A stretch of DNA of 28,968 nucleotides from Verrucomicrobia bacterium UBA7008. GTDB taxonomy: Bacteria; Verrucomicrobiota; Kiritimatiellia; RFP12; UBA1067. The stretch lies in NCBI GenBank assembly GCA_002449695.1, contig DJXI01000050.1:1-28968 (forward strand), read 5' to 3'. The notes below the pieces were generated by a model, which saw only the letters and a program-made list of their open reading frames with translations, was not told the DNA's origin and ran no database searches. Both the position numbers and the translations under genes were made by a program. Below are positions 20,975 through 28,920 of the stretch, one piece after another (positions within the stretch are counted from its first letter, which is position 1; the number at the start of each line of letters is the position of its first letter).

Positions 20975-23437
20975 TCAGAACTCCTTTGCGCGGCGCGCGG
21001 TGTCTTCGGCATCGGCCTTGGCCTTCTCGCGCTGCTCCGCTTCCCTCTTCTTCGCCTCGTCGAATTTCTTCTTCGCCTCGATGAGCCGCTTCTTCGTGTC
21101 GAGCACCGCCGCGTTGTCGGGCAGGATCGACAGCGCCAGCTTGACGTTCACCGCCGCCTCCTTGAACTTCTGCATCTCGATCTGCACCATCGCGAGGTTG
21201 TTGTAGAACGCCGGCTGGTTCGGCGCGAGCGTGATGCACCGCGTCAGGTACTCCTCGGCGCGCGCGAAGTTCTTCGTGGTCGCGTAGTACATCGCCTCGG
21301 CGAAGTTCGAGTCCACGTCCTCGGGATGCGACTCGATGATCACGTCGGCGTAGATCTTCGCGGAATGGAAGTCGGCGCGCGACAGCGACAGCTGCAGGCC
21401 CTCGCGCGGCGTGATGCGCTGCTGCATCTGCATGTTGCGCTGCACCATCGACGCGAGCAGGCGCTGGTACTGGCCGTGAAGATCCTCCAGCTTCGTCGCC
21501 ATCTCCGCATCGACGATCGCCTCCTCGGCGTGGCCCTCGAGGTCCAGCTTGTCGCCGCGGTAGCGGCACATCCGCGCCAGGCGCCACTGCACCGACTCGA
21601 ACGCGCCCTTCACGCCGCGATCGCTGCACGCCTTGATGCCGCCCGCCGCGTAGATGGCGAGAATCCGCTCGACGAGCTCCTTGGCCTTCGCGAGGCCGCG
21701 CGCGCGAACCTCCGCGCTCTTCCAGCCCGCCGGGCGCGAGACGAAGCCGCCCATCGGCGGAATCGCCTTGCCGTCGCGCTTCCACAAGTCAAAACCCATC
21801 TGCGCGGCAATGTCGTCCAGCTTCATCGGCTTGTCGCGGATCCAGGACCGAAGGCCCATCGCGACGTCGATCGAAAAGCTCATCTTGTCCTCGCTGTCCG
21901 CGCCGATTTCGCCGCGCGTGCGCAGGTTTTCGCCGTACGTGCCGCCGCCGCCCATCAGCGAGAGGCAGTAGATCGGCCGCCCGCGGCGCACCGACTCCAT
22001 CTCGATCGCCGTGTCGAGCCGCCCGTCCGTGACGAGATACTTCGCGTCCTCGCACTCGTCGAGCATGGCCGCGACCGTCTCGTTGACGATGCGCGCCATC
22101 TCGCGCGTCAGCTTCTTCGAGCGGCCCGGGACGAGCGCCACCAGCACGAGGCCGAGGAGGCCGAACTTGACGAGGAACTTGTTGAGCGCGATCATCTTCG
22201 GGCTGTAGCCTTCCAGCCGCTCGATCGAATTTTCGTCGTCGTCGTCGATGAAGTGGCGCGCGTTCAGCGCATGGTCGCGGCAGAACGCGTCGTAGCCGAA
22301 CACCGCCAGCGACATCGCGACCGTCACCGTGTTGAGCACAATGCCGAACGCATGGAAGTAGTCCGACGGCACCGGCACGTACGTCCAGAACCAGAGCGCG
22401 GAGATGCCGCAGCACTGGGTGAACGCGAGGAGCCCGCAGACGACGAAGACGACGCCGACCGAATAGGTCAGGTTCTCCTCCTCGTCGGCCGCCGGCGGGA
22501 AGCGCAGCATCGAGACGACGCACGGCACGAGGAAGACGCCGAACCAGAGCGCCAGCGCGCCCGGGGTGAAGGCCGCCGTGATGTCGCGCCAGTAGTTGAG
22601 CGCGTACTGGAGCGGCAGGTCGCCGCCGGAGAAGCCGTTCGCCTCCAGCCCGCCGCAGAGAACATAGCCCCAGCAGTTGAGCAGGATGCCGACCACGAAC
22701 GCAAACACGTAGACCGCCGTCATGTGCCACTTGCCGAGCGCCATGACCGCCGGCTTGAAGAGCGGCGACTGCATGTTCGGGATGCGCTTGACGACGGCGA
22801 GGTAGATGGCGATGGTCGCCACGAGGAGGAGCGGGCCCACCACCGTTTCCGCCGAGAGAAGGCCGAGCACGAACGACAGCAGGAGCGCATAGCGCATCTG
22901 GCCCTTGCGGAGGAAGACGAAGTAGAGCGAAATCGCCGCGACGGTCATCAGCAGAAGGACCATCGTCTCGCTGAAGAACTGCCCCGCCGCCCAGATCGGC
23001 TCGGACACGAGGAACGTCAGGGCCGCGAACGCTGCGGCCGCGCGCACGACGCCGATGCGCTTCTTCGAATGCTGCGGACGCGCGAGCATGACGAAGTGGA
23101 GCATCTCACGCACCGTCAGATAGACCGCGCCGACGAGGAACGCGAGCGACGCCGTGCCGAGGATCTTCATGACCGACGGATCGGCGAACGTGTAGACCCA
23201 CTTCGCGAAGAGCGTCCAGAAGCCCTTGACAATATGCGTCGCCGGACGCACGCCGCTCGCGACGGCGGAATCGGCCCAGGCCGTCGGCGGGATTCCGGGA
23301 ATCCGCCACAGGTAGTTCATCCCGACCGCGACGGCCGCCAACAAGCCCGTGATAATCCAATCGCCCAGAACGATTCGTTCGTCCTGAGCGGTTGTCGTGT
23401 CAGCGGAGTTGTTTTTCGTCTCAACAATCTGCGACAT
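20975..23437 (-). CDS. Polytopic membrane protein with C-terminal TPR-like and charged coiled region
   Basis: The product is 820 aa. The first 440 or so residues contain about ten hydrophobic segments, and an acidic stretch (DDDDENSIERLEG) lies before the last membrane segment. Residues about 450-650 form a soluble domain (LDECEDAKYLVTDGRLD, CLSLMGGGG). Residues about 700-780 contain TPR-like repeats (NFARAEEYLTRCITLAPNQP, then FYNNLAMVQIEMQKFKEAA). The last 40 are a K/E/A-rich coiled segment. I do not recognise a named family; it resembles large membrane-TPR proteins of PVC bacteria. AGGAGG-like GGAGGATTAA gives a strong ribosome site. It begins 11 bp after a PEP-CTERM gene and ends 1 nt before pyrF. 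Confidence 0.8.
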   Translation of the reverse strand: MSQIVETKNNSADTTTAQDERIVLGDWIITGLLAAVAVGMNYLWRIPGIPPTAWADSAVASGVRPATHIVKGFWTLFAKWVYTFADPSVMKILGTASLAFLVGAVYLTVREMLHFVMLARPQHSKKRIGVVRAAAAFAALTFLVSEPIWAAGQFFSETMVLLLMTVAAISLYFVFLRKGQMRYALLLSFVLGLLSAETVVGPLLLVATIAIYLAVVKRIPNMQSPLFKPAVMALGKWHMTAVYVFAFVVGILLNCWGYVLCGGLEANGFSGGDLPLQYALNYWRDITAAFTPGALALWFGVFLVPCVVSMLRFPPAADEEENLTYSVGVVFVVCGLLAFTQCCGISALWFWTYVPVPSDYFHAFGIVLNTVTVAMSLAVFGYDAFCRDHALNARHFIDDDDENSIERLEGYSPKMIALNKFLVKFGLLGLVLVALVPGRSKKLTREMARIVNETVAAMLDECEDAKYLVTDGRLDTAIEMESVRRGRPIYCLSLMGGGGTYGENLRTRGEIGADSEDKMSFSIDVAMGLRSWIRDKPMKLDDIAAQMGFDLWKRDGKAIPPMGGFVSRPAGWKSAEVRARGLAKAKELVERILAIYAAGGIKACSDRGVKGAFESVQWRLARMCRYRGDKLDLEGHAEEAIVDAEMATKLEDLHGQYQRLLASMVQRNMQMQQRITPREGLQLSLSRADFHSAKIYADVIIESHPEDVDSNFAEAMYYATTKNFARAEEYLTRCITLAPNQPAFYNNLAMVQIEMQKFKEAAVNVKLALSILPDNAAVLDTKKRLIEAKKKFDEAKKREAEQREKAKADAEDTARRAKEF

Positions 23438-23448
23438 TTAATCCTCCA

Positions 23449-23925
23449 TCAAACTTCTTTCTTGCGCTTAAGTCCGAGCATGGCAAAGCCCATCAGAAGC
23501 AGCAACCCGCTCGTCGGCTCCGGGGTAGCGACGACAGCAGAACCATTAAATGCCATGGCAATTGACGCAGCGTTGATGGCGGAGGATGTAATAGCGCCCG
23601 TTCCCACCAGATCGCTATATGTCATCCCAGTCGAGGCCACATGACTATGTTCATAATCATTATACTTGTAAACCTCTATAAAGAAAGACAGATTATTTTT
23701 CTCAAGCGCACTAATGTCAACTGAAGAGGAACCCGGTGTTTTAATCGTTGTTCCAATTGCAGTAGCTGAAACACCAGAATCATAAGTATAATAAAGATTC
23801 GCCGTGTCGTAATCGGTACCTGATGTTTTGCCATCAAATGTAGACCCGACCGTCCAGTTCAGATATTCAGCCTTAGCAACGATAGTAATCATCGCAACGG
23901 CCAAACTAAGAATTATTTTTTTCAT
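23449..23925 (-). CDS. PEP-CTERM sorting-domain protein (second copy type)
   Basis: The product is 158 aa with signal peptide MKKIILSLAVAMITIVAKA, nearly the same as that of the 1011-aa protein at 1410-4445. The body is Ser/Thr/Tyr-rich. The C-terminus has TPEPTSGLLLLMGFAMLG and the basic tail KRKKEV, the classic PEP-CTERM layout of motif, hydrophobic helix and basic residues. AAAAGGA lies 8 nt before the ATG at 23925; a TTG start 12 codons upstream is less likely because it would break the signal peptide. It resembles the 885-1388 protein. Base composition is more AT-rich than the downstream genes. Confidence 0.9.
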   Translation of the reverse strand: MKKIILSLAVAMITIVAKAEYLNWTVGSTFDGKTSGTDYDTANLYYTYDSGVSATAIGTTIKTPGSSSVDISALEKNNLSFFIEVYKYNDYEHSHVASTGMTYSDLVGTGAITSSAINAASIAMAFNGSAVVATPEPTSGLLLLMGFAMLGLKRKKEV

Positions 23926-23968
23926 TGTTTTTCCTTTTAAACTCAATTTATGGGACATCAAATTAGAA

Positions 23969-24760
23969 TCATTTCCATTTGATAGTTATATTGTCCGTAT
24001 TCCTGCGAATATACCATGCACCCGTACCAATCGGTATTTCGACACCTGTCGTAATCCGTTCAGGTGGCCTGCCCGCCCCAAGCTTATACCACATATTTTC
24101 ACCATTTACATCACCATAGGTGTAAGAATCTCCGCCAAAAACAAGAATCTGGTCGCCGTCCATGGAGACACCGTCCGCTTTTTCATAAATTAAATCTTTA
24201 TTCAAATCACAAGGCGCAGCCTTAGGAGGTGCAATCAGCGTCGAGTGGGTCTTGCCCAAATGCGCGAATTTCGCTTCTTCCGCCGTCAACCCGTAAACCG
24301 TCGTCGTTGCAGTTGCATCCGAATACTGGCCGCTGAGATAGACAGGCTTATTGTTCGCGCCTGCCGCCTTCAGAACCAGAATCGCCGCCTGACCACGAGC
24401 AATCGTGTCAGCAGCAGTTGCGTTAAGACGCGAAATTTCATCGCCAGAAATCACAACTGTATTTTCTGGCTCCCAATTGCCATTACCATCCGCTTGCCAA
24501 ACCTTATACCCCTTCGCACTTGCATCATAGATATACAGAGCATCGCCACTAGCACGACCCGTCGCAAGAACAAAATCTGTAACCTTAATGGCAGCATCTT
24601 CTGTTCCAACCGCCGCCCACGGGACAGGAATGACAACTTCCGTCGTCGTCGCGCCAACATCAATCTTCAGAACACCGAACGTGTTGGAACTTTCAACCGA
24701 GGTCGCAAAAGCGGCGACGGAGGCGATCAGCGCGCAAGCCGTAACAATCTGCTTTTTCAT
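23969..24760 (-). CDS. Secreted protein homologous to the C-terminal module of the 1011-aa protein
   Basis: The product is 263 aa: signal peptide (MKKQIVTACALIASVAAFA), then a single module. Shared blocks with residues about 815-1011 of the 1410-4445 protein are: VLATGRASGD-LYIYD against LIDTANRAAGD-LKVWS, NGNWEPENT against EMAWEPKVT, ARGQAAILV against MAGQAVWVT, LIAPP against LVAPTT, and a terminal GTGAWYIRRN against GTGVWFVNGS. The protein ends in IKWK. No enzyme motif is seen. AAAGGA lies about 10 nt before the ATG. The gene lies 19 bp after its neighbour at 24780. It may be a stand-alone form of a secretion or attachment module; that is inference. Confidence 0.82.
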   Translation of the reverse strand: MKKQIVTACALIASVAAFATSVESSNTFGVLKIDVGATTTEVVIPVPWAAVGTEDAAIKVTDFVLATGRASGDALYIYDASAKGYKVWQADGNGNWEPENTVVISGDEISRLNATAADTIARGQAAILVLKAAGANNKPVYLSGQYSDATATTTVYGLTAEEAKFAHLGKTHSTLIAPPKAAPCDLNKDLIYEKADGVSMDGDQILVFGGDSYTYGDVNGENMWYKLGAGRPPERITTGVEIPIGTGAWYIRRNTDNITIKWK

Positions 24761-24779
24761 GATTTCAATTCCTTTCAAA

Positions 24780-25517
24780 TTATTCGTTGACGAGCGGCTG
24801 GCGAACGACCTTGAAGAAGTTCGCATCCTTCTTGCTGATGACAAAGGTCACGACGCCACCAGCCTTACCCTGCATCGGCTGACCGCCCAGCGTCTTGATC
24901 TGATCGACCGTCGCGCCCTTCTTGACATTATACTTCAAATAGGGAACCATGTTGCCGACGGTAATGATCGCGTTTTCGTCGTCGAAATCAAGATCCACAA
25001 TCGTCGGGTTCGGCACGTCCGCGACATCCGTCACGGCGTAGTCCGTGCTCGTCGCCACATCTGTCTTGGAGACGATCGTGCCGTTGCCGGCCGCCGCCGC
25101 CGAGACGACCGCGGTCGACCCGTTCACGCCGCTCGTCGCGAGCGCCGCGCTCGACGCCGCCGGCTTGCCAGAGGCATCGCGCGTATCGAGGAGGTAGACG
25201 AAGAAGTAGCCGCCCGAAACGTAGTCTGAGCTGACCTCAAAGACCGTCGTGGGGCAGCGCCCGCCCTTCGCGAGCGGAATCTTCGCGAGGACTTTTTCTT
25301 TCGCGTTCACGGCCGTGCCCTGCGCCGTCAGGCCGTCGAACGCGTTATCCGCGCTCCAGCACAGCGCATAGAACTCGCCGTCCTTCACGGCCGTTCCATC
25401 GGCGTAATAATCGGCAGTAGTGGAAAAAGTGATGATCGCATCATCCTGGTTGGCCAGTGCGGCACCACACAGAACGGCCGCAGCAGCGGTCGAGAGATAT
25501 TTGACTACGCTTTTCAT
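24780..25517 (-). CDS. Small secreted protein, paralogue of the gene at 103-810
   Basis: The product is 245 aa with signal peptide MKSVVKYLSTAAAAVLCGAA. Shared blocks with the 103-810 protein: YYADGTAVKDGEFYALCWS, IPLAKGGRCPTTVFEVSSDY, FVYLLDTRD, and near the end FFKVVR. The C-terminus extends a few residues further (QPLVNE). The start at 25517 is supported by the signal peptide and by AAAGGA about 8 nt upstream; the extra 21 residues in frame cross the promoter. It is the first gene of a six-gene co-oriented block that ends with the EamA transporter. Function is unknown. Confidence 0.82.
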   Translation of the reverse strand: MKSVVKYLSTAAAAVLCGAALANQDDAIITFSTTADYYADGTAVKDGEFYALCWSADNAFDGLTAQGTAVNAKEKVLAKIPLAKGGRCPTTVFEVSSDYVSGGYFFVYLLDTRDASGKPAASSAALATSGVNGSTAVVSAAAAGNGTIVSKTDVATSTDYAVTDVADVPNPTIVDLDFDDENAIITVGNMVPYLKYNVKKGATVDQIKTLGGQPMQGKAGGVVTFVISKKDANFFKVVRQPLVNE

Positions 25518-25550
25518 ATTCCGTTCCTTTCTTCTCCCATGTTTGCAAAT

Positions 25551-25559
25551 ATTATAGCA
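25551..25559 (-). promoter_or_regulatory. Extended -10 promoter of the secreted-protein/pyrF block
   Basis: TGCTATAAT on the minus strand is a perfect -10 with TGN, 33 nt before the ATG at 25517, followed by a ribosome site. No -35 consensus is seen. Gaps of only 1-43 bp downstream suggest it serves all six genes to 19381. Confidence 0.75.
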
Positions 25560-25615
25560 TACTTTCCGCGTCACCCGCAAGGGGGAGAATTTTTATTTTT
25601 TGCCCCGGAATTCTA

Positions 25616-25638
25616 GACCGCTCGCGCAGCGAGCGGTC
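25616..25638 (-). other. Perfect 10-bp hairpin at the rmuC stop
   Basis: GACCGCTCGC-3 nt-GCGAGCGGTC overlaps the last gene positions of rmuC. On the transcript it is followed by an AGAATTCC stretch and an A-rich stretch rather than T residues, so it is not a standard intrinsic terminator, although it ends the thi4 block. Confidence 0.5.
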
Positions 25639-26683
25639 AGTCCTGCAAGAGGGACGAGGCGCGACGGCGGGTGGTGGCGTTGACGAGCCGCTGCAGCTCC
25701 TTCGCCGGCGTGACGATGTTCTGCCCGCCCGGCTCCATCCCCAGCTTGCGCAACGCATCGTGATACTTCGCGCCGGCCTTCTCCAGCGCCTTGCCCACCT
25801 CGTCGAGCGCCGCGAACGCCGCGTCCATGCGGTCGAGCAGCTGGTTCGCGCGCTGCACGATCTCGGCGTTGTTGCGGTCCGCCTGGAGCCGGTCGAGCCC
25901 CATCTTGAAGAGCACGAGATACCCGAAGAGCATCTGCGGCGTCGCCAGGACGACGCGCTGCGCGTTCGCGTACGCCACGAGCGCCGGATCGGCCGAGACC
26001 GCCGCCGCGTACGTCGCCTCGCTCGGCAGGAACATGATGACGACGGGCGCGTACTCCCGCGCCGGATCGGCCGCGCGCATCTTCGCGGGGTAGTCGCGCG
26101 CCGCGAGCGACGCCACCTGCGCGCGCACCGACTTCGCGTGCGCCTTCATCCGCCGCTCCGCCTCCGCCGCGTCGCCCGCTTTGGCCGCGTTGGACGCGGC
26201 GATGAACTCGCCGATGTTCACCTTGCTGTCGATCAGGATGCGGCGGCTCGTCCCGTCGAAGACCGTCACGTCCGGCAGGCCCGCCTCGCGCGAGCCCGTC
26301 TGCACCTCGAAGTTCTCGCCCTCCTTCAGGCCCGCCTCCTCCAGCACCTGCGTCAGGATCCCTTCGCCCCAGTTGCCCTGGATCTTGCTGCCGCCGCGCA
26401 GCGCGGCGACGAACTCCTCCGCCTGCCGCCCGAGGCTGCTCGCCTTCTCGCCCACGTCGTCCAGCCGCGCGCGCAGCGTCGCGCCGAGCCGCGCGTTCTC
26501 CAGCTGCGTGCGCTCCGCCGCCGTCCGGAGCGTCTCGAGGTCGGCGCGCAGGACGGCGAGCCCCTGCGCCGACACCGCCTGCGCGCGACTGCGCTCCGCC
26601 GCGACCATCAGCCGCGCGCACACGACGGCCGCGACCGCGACCGCCACCGCCGCGACGAGCACGACGATCAGCACAACATTCAT
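25637..26683 (-). CDS. rmuC: RmuC family protein (recombination limiting)
   Basis: The product is 348 aa. RmuC proteins restrain inversions at short inverted repeats and contain a PD-(D/E)XK-like nuclease core. Layout: an N-terminal membrane helix (about 3-25), a coiled coil (30-90), then the core with KIQGNWGE, LPDVTVFDG, RILIDSKVNIGEF and VVIMFLPSEATYAAA, all characteristic. The C-terminal helical part (260-330) follows. AAGGAAGG lies before the ATG, which overlaps the larE stop as ATGA. The window also carries several perfect palindromes, the kind of sequence on which RmuC is thought to act, but a link is only speculation. Confidence 0.93.
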   Translation of the reverse strand: MNVVLIVVLVAAVAVAVAAVVCARLMVAAERSRAQAVSAQGLAVLRADLETLRTAAERTQLENARLGATLRARLDDVGEKASSLGRQAEEFVAALRGGSKIQGNWGEGILTQVLEEAGLKEGENFEVQTGSREAGLPDVTVFDGTSRRILIDSKVNIGEFIAASNAAKAGDAAEAERRMKAHAKSVRAQVASLAARDYPAKMRAADPAREYAPVVIMFLPSEATYAAAVSADPALVAYANAQRVVLATPQMLFGYLVLFKMGLDRLQADRNNAEIVQRANQLLDRMDAAFAALDEVGKALEKAGAKYHDALRKLGMEPGGQNIVTPAKELQRLVNATTRRRASSLLQD

Positions 26684-27528
26684 TCTGCACCTTCCTTTCC
26701 TTCCGCCGCCGCACGCACGTCCGGCGGCAGCGTTTCGTTCAGGCTGCCCGTGCGGTAGCCCGTCAGATCAAGTGCGACAGCGGCGAAGCCCGCGCGCCGC
26801 AGCGCCGCCGCGATCTCCGCGCGCCGCGCCGCCACCGCGTCGAAATCGGCCGGCGGCACCTCGATGCGCGCCATGTCGCCGTGCGACCGGACGCGCACCT
26901 GCGCGAGGCCCGGCACGTGCGTGAGCAGATACTGCTCGGCGTCCGCCACGCGCGTCAGGCCCGCGGCGGTGATCGTCTCGCCATACGGGAAGCGCGAGGC
27001 GAGGCACGCGAAACTTGGCTTGCGCCACGTCGGCAGCCCGCGCGCGCGCGACAGCCGCCGCACGTCGTCCTTGGCGAGCCCCGCGTCGCGCAGCGGGCTC
27101 GCGACGCCCAGCTCGCGGATCGCGCGCCTCCCGGGGCGGTAGTCGCCGTCGTCGTCCGTGTTCGAGCCTTCGACGACCTGCGCGAGGCCGTTCGCGCGCG
27201 CGAACGCGATCATCCGGGCAAAGAGCGCCTTCTTGCAGCGATAGCAGCGGTCGGGCGGATTCGCGGCAAAGCCGTCGACGGCGAGCGCGTCAAAGTCGAG
27301 GATTTCGTGGCGGATGGCGTGGTCGCGGCAGAACTGCCGCGCGTCGTCCAGCTCGCGTGCCGGGAACGTCGCCGAACGCGCCGTGACCGCCACCGCCCGG
27401 TCGCCCAGCACGTCGTGCGCGACGGCGAGCAGAAAGGTGGAATCGACGCCACCCGAAAACGCGACGGCGACGGAGCCCGCCGCCGCCAGGTTGCGCCGGA
27501 GCGCATCGAGCTGTCCGTCAGCGGCCAT
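26680..27528 (-). CDS. larE: LarE-like ATP-dependent sacrificial sulfur transferase
   Basis: The product is 282 aa. LarE adenylates the carboxylates of the lactate-racemase cofactor precursor and donates sulfur from its own cysteine. PP-loop SGGVDST (25-31), CYRCKK (95-100), EGSNTDD (120-126) and KPSFACLASRFPYGE (170-184) are present; Cys175 matches the sacrificed cysteine of the L. plantarum enzyme. Additional Cys67, Cys95 and Cys98 exist, so a cluster-bearing form is possible. larA, larB and larC are not in the window. The start (ATG at 27526-27528) overlaps thiE by 11 nt, and AAGG lies nearby. Its location inside a thiamine block raises the question of whether it also supplies sulfur there. 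Confidence 0.88.
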   Translation of the reverse strand: MAADGQLDALRRNLAAAGSVAVAFSGGVDSTFLLAVAHDVLGDRAVAVTARSATFPARELDDARQFCRDHAIRHEILDFDALAVDGFAANPPDRCYRCKKALFARMIAFARANGLAQVVEGSNTDDDGDYRPGRRAIRELGVASPLRDAGLAKDDVRRLSRARGLPTWRKPSFACLASRFPYGETITAAGLTRVADAEQYLLTHVPGLAQVRVRSHGDMARIEVPPADFDAVAARRAEIAAALRRAGFAAVALDLTGYRTGSLNETLPPDVRAAAEGKEGAE

Positions 27529-28132
27529 CCGCCAGCGCCTTGAGCCGGACCATCGCCGCATACGGATCGTCGGCGGCGCAGACGGCGCGCACGACGGCGA
27601 AGTTGCGCGCGCCCGCGCGGACGAGCTCCTCGGCGCGCGCGAAGTCGATACCGCCGATCGCCACCGCCGGGAACGGCACGGAACGGATCATCTCAAGCGC
27701 CGTCGCCACGCCGAGCGTCGGGTCGGGGATGTCCTTTGTCGGCGTCGCCCACACGGGCCCGACGCCGATGTAGTCGGGTTTCTGCGGAATCGCGGCCAGC
27801 GCCTGCGCGGGGCTGTGCGTCGACAGGCCCACGATTCCAAGCGACGGGAAGCGCGCGCGCACCTCGGCGACGGACATGTCGTCCTGTCCGACGTGCACGC
27901 CGTCCGCGCCGACCTCCGCCGCGATGGACGGATCGTCATTGACGATGAAGCGCGTCGCCGTGCCGCGCGTCACCGCGCGCACCGCACGCGCCGCGCGGAC
28001 GATGTCCTCGCGCGCCGCGTGCTTCATCCGCAGCTGAATGATGCCGACGCCCGCCCTGACCGCGGCCGCCGCGCACTCGGCGTAGCCGACGCGCGGGTTG
28101 GTCATGACGAGATAGAAGCCGAAGTCGGTCAT
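27518..28132 (-). CDS. thiE: Thiamine-phosphate synthase
   Basis: The product is 204 aa, a TIM barrel that joins hydroxymethylpyrimidine diphosphate and thiazole phosphate to give thiamine phosphate. Motifs: IIQLRMK (31-37), [24 protein letters not shown] (62-85) with Asp residues for Mg2+, GLSTHS (102-107), [15 protein letters not shown] (120-134) and AIGGI (158-162). The start is fixed by an ATGA overlap with thi4. It follows thi4, the thiazole enzyme, as expected for a thiamine pathway. Confidence 0.95.
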   Translation of the reverse strand: MTDFGFYLVMTNPRVGYAECAAAAVRAGVGIIQLRMKHAAREDIVRAARAVRAVTRGTATRFIVNDDPSIAAEVGADGVHVGQDDMSVAEVRARFPSLGIVGLSTHSPAQALAAIPQKPDYIGVGPVWATPTKDIPDPTLGVATALEMIRSVPFPAVAIGGIDFARAEELVRAGARNFAVVRAVCAADDPYAAMVRLKALADGR

Positions 28133-28920
28133 TTGCCGAGGTCGGCCTTGACGATTTCGGCGATCTTGCGGCCGGACTTCAGCATGCCGCCGAAGATCGG
28201 GCCCATGCGGAAGCCGCCCTGCACGTTGTTCGCCGCCATGCCCGAGGCGTAGAGGCCGGGGTAGAGGCGCTTCGTGTTCATGACCGTCGTGCGCTCGCCG
28301 TCGGCCATCCACATCGGCTTCTCGCCGAGGATGCCGCCCGTCGGGGAATCGACCTTGACGCCCGCCTTGTTCACGGCCTTGTTGATGATCTCGCTCGGGT
28401 GGCCCGTGCCGTCGATGAGCGCGCGGCTCGTGACGACGATCGGGTCGACGTGCATCTCAAGGCGCGCGACCGGGTTCCAGTTGATGACGACGCCCGAGAC
28501 GACGCCGTCGTGCATGACGATGTCCTCGACCTTGACGGTGTTGAAGATGACCGCGCCCGCGCGGCGCGCGCCGAAGATGAGGCCCGAGGCCATCTCGACC
28601 GAATCGACCGTATGGTAGTTCGCGTCGTAGGGCCGCGTCGCGATGCCGAACTCGTGCAGGATCTCCGCCGCGTCGTTCTGGACCGTCACCTCGTTGAAGA
28701 GCATGCCGCCGCCCCACGTGCCGCCGCCGGGCGCGAGCTTCGACTCGTACACCGCCACCTTCAGCCCGGCCTTCGCGAGATCGTGCGCCGCCACGAGGCC
28801 CGACGGGCCCGCGCCCACGATCGCCACATCCACCGCGAGGTAGGACTCCAGCTTCTCGAAATACCGGCGCACGATCGCGCCGGAGATCGTCTCTTCCATC
28901 ACTTCTGGCTTTTCGCTCAT
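28129..28920 (-). CDS. thi4: Thi4-family thiazole synthase without any cysteine
   Basis: The product is 263 aa. Thi4 builds the thiamine thiazole from NAD and glycine plus a sulfur source. Motifs: FAD/NAD-binding [11 protein letters not shown] (32-42), [18 protein letters not shown] (58-75), IDGTGHP (169-175) and the C-terminal [14 protein letters not shown] (237-250). The yeast enzyme gives up an active-site Cys a few residues beyond the GHD motif. No cysteine occurs here at all, so it cannot be a suicide enzyme of that kind; a sulfide-using catalytic form, as known from anaerobes, is the fitting model. AAAAGGA lies about 9 nt before the ATG. Upstream sequence is too short to judge a TPP riboswitch. 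Confidence 0.9.
   Translation of the reverse strand: MSEKPEVMEETISGAIVRRYFEKLESYLAVDVAIVGAGPSGLVAAHDLAKAGLKVAVYESKLAPGGGTWGGGMLFNEVTVQNDAAEILHEFGIATRPYDANYHTVDSVEMASGLIFGARRAGAVIFNTVKVEDIVMHDGVVSGVVINWNPVARLEMHVDPIVVTSRALIDGTGHPSEIINKAVNKAGVKVDSPTGGILGEKPMWMADGERTTVMNTKRLYPGLYASGMAANNVQGGFRMGPIFGGMLKSGRKIAEIVKADLGK

Noticed and set aside
25571..25602. Intrinsic terminator from the A/T-rich stretch after rmuC
   Set aside because: The run is of A on the transcribed strand sense, and the strong hairpin at 25616-25638 is not followed by T residues.
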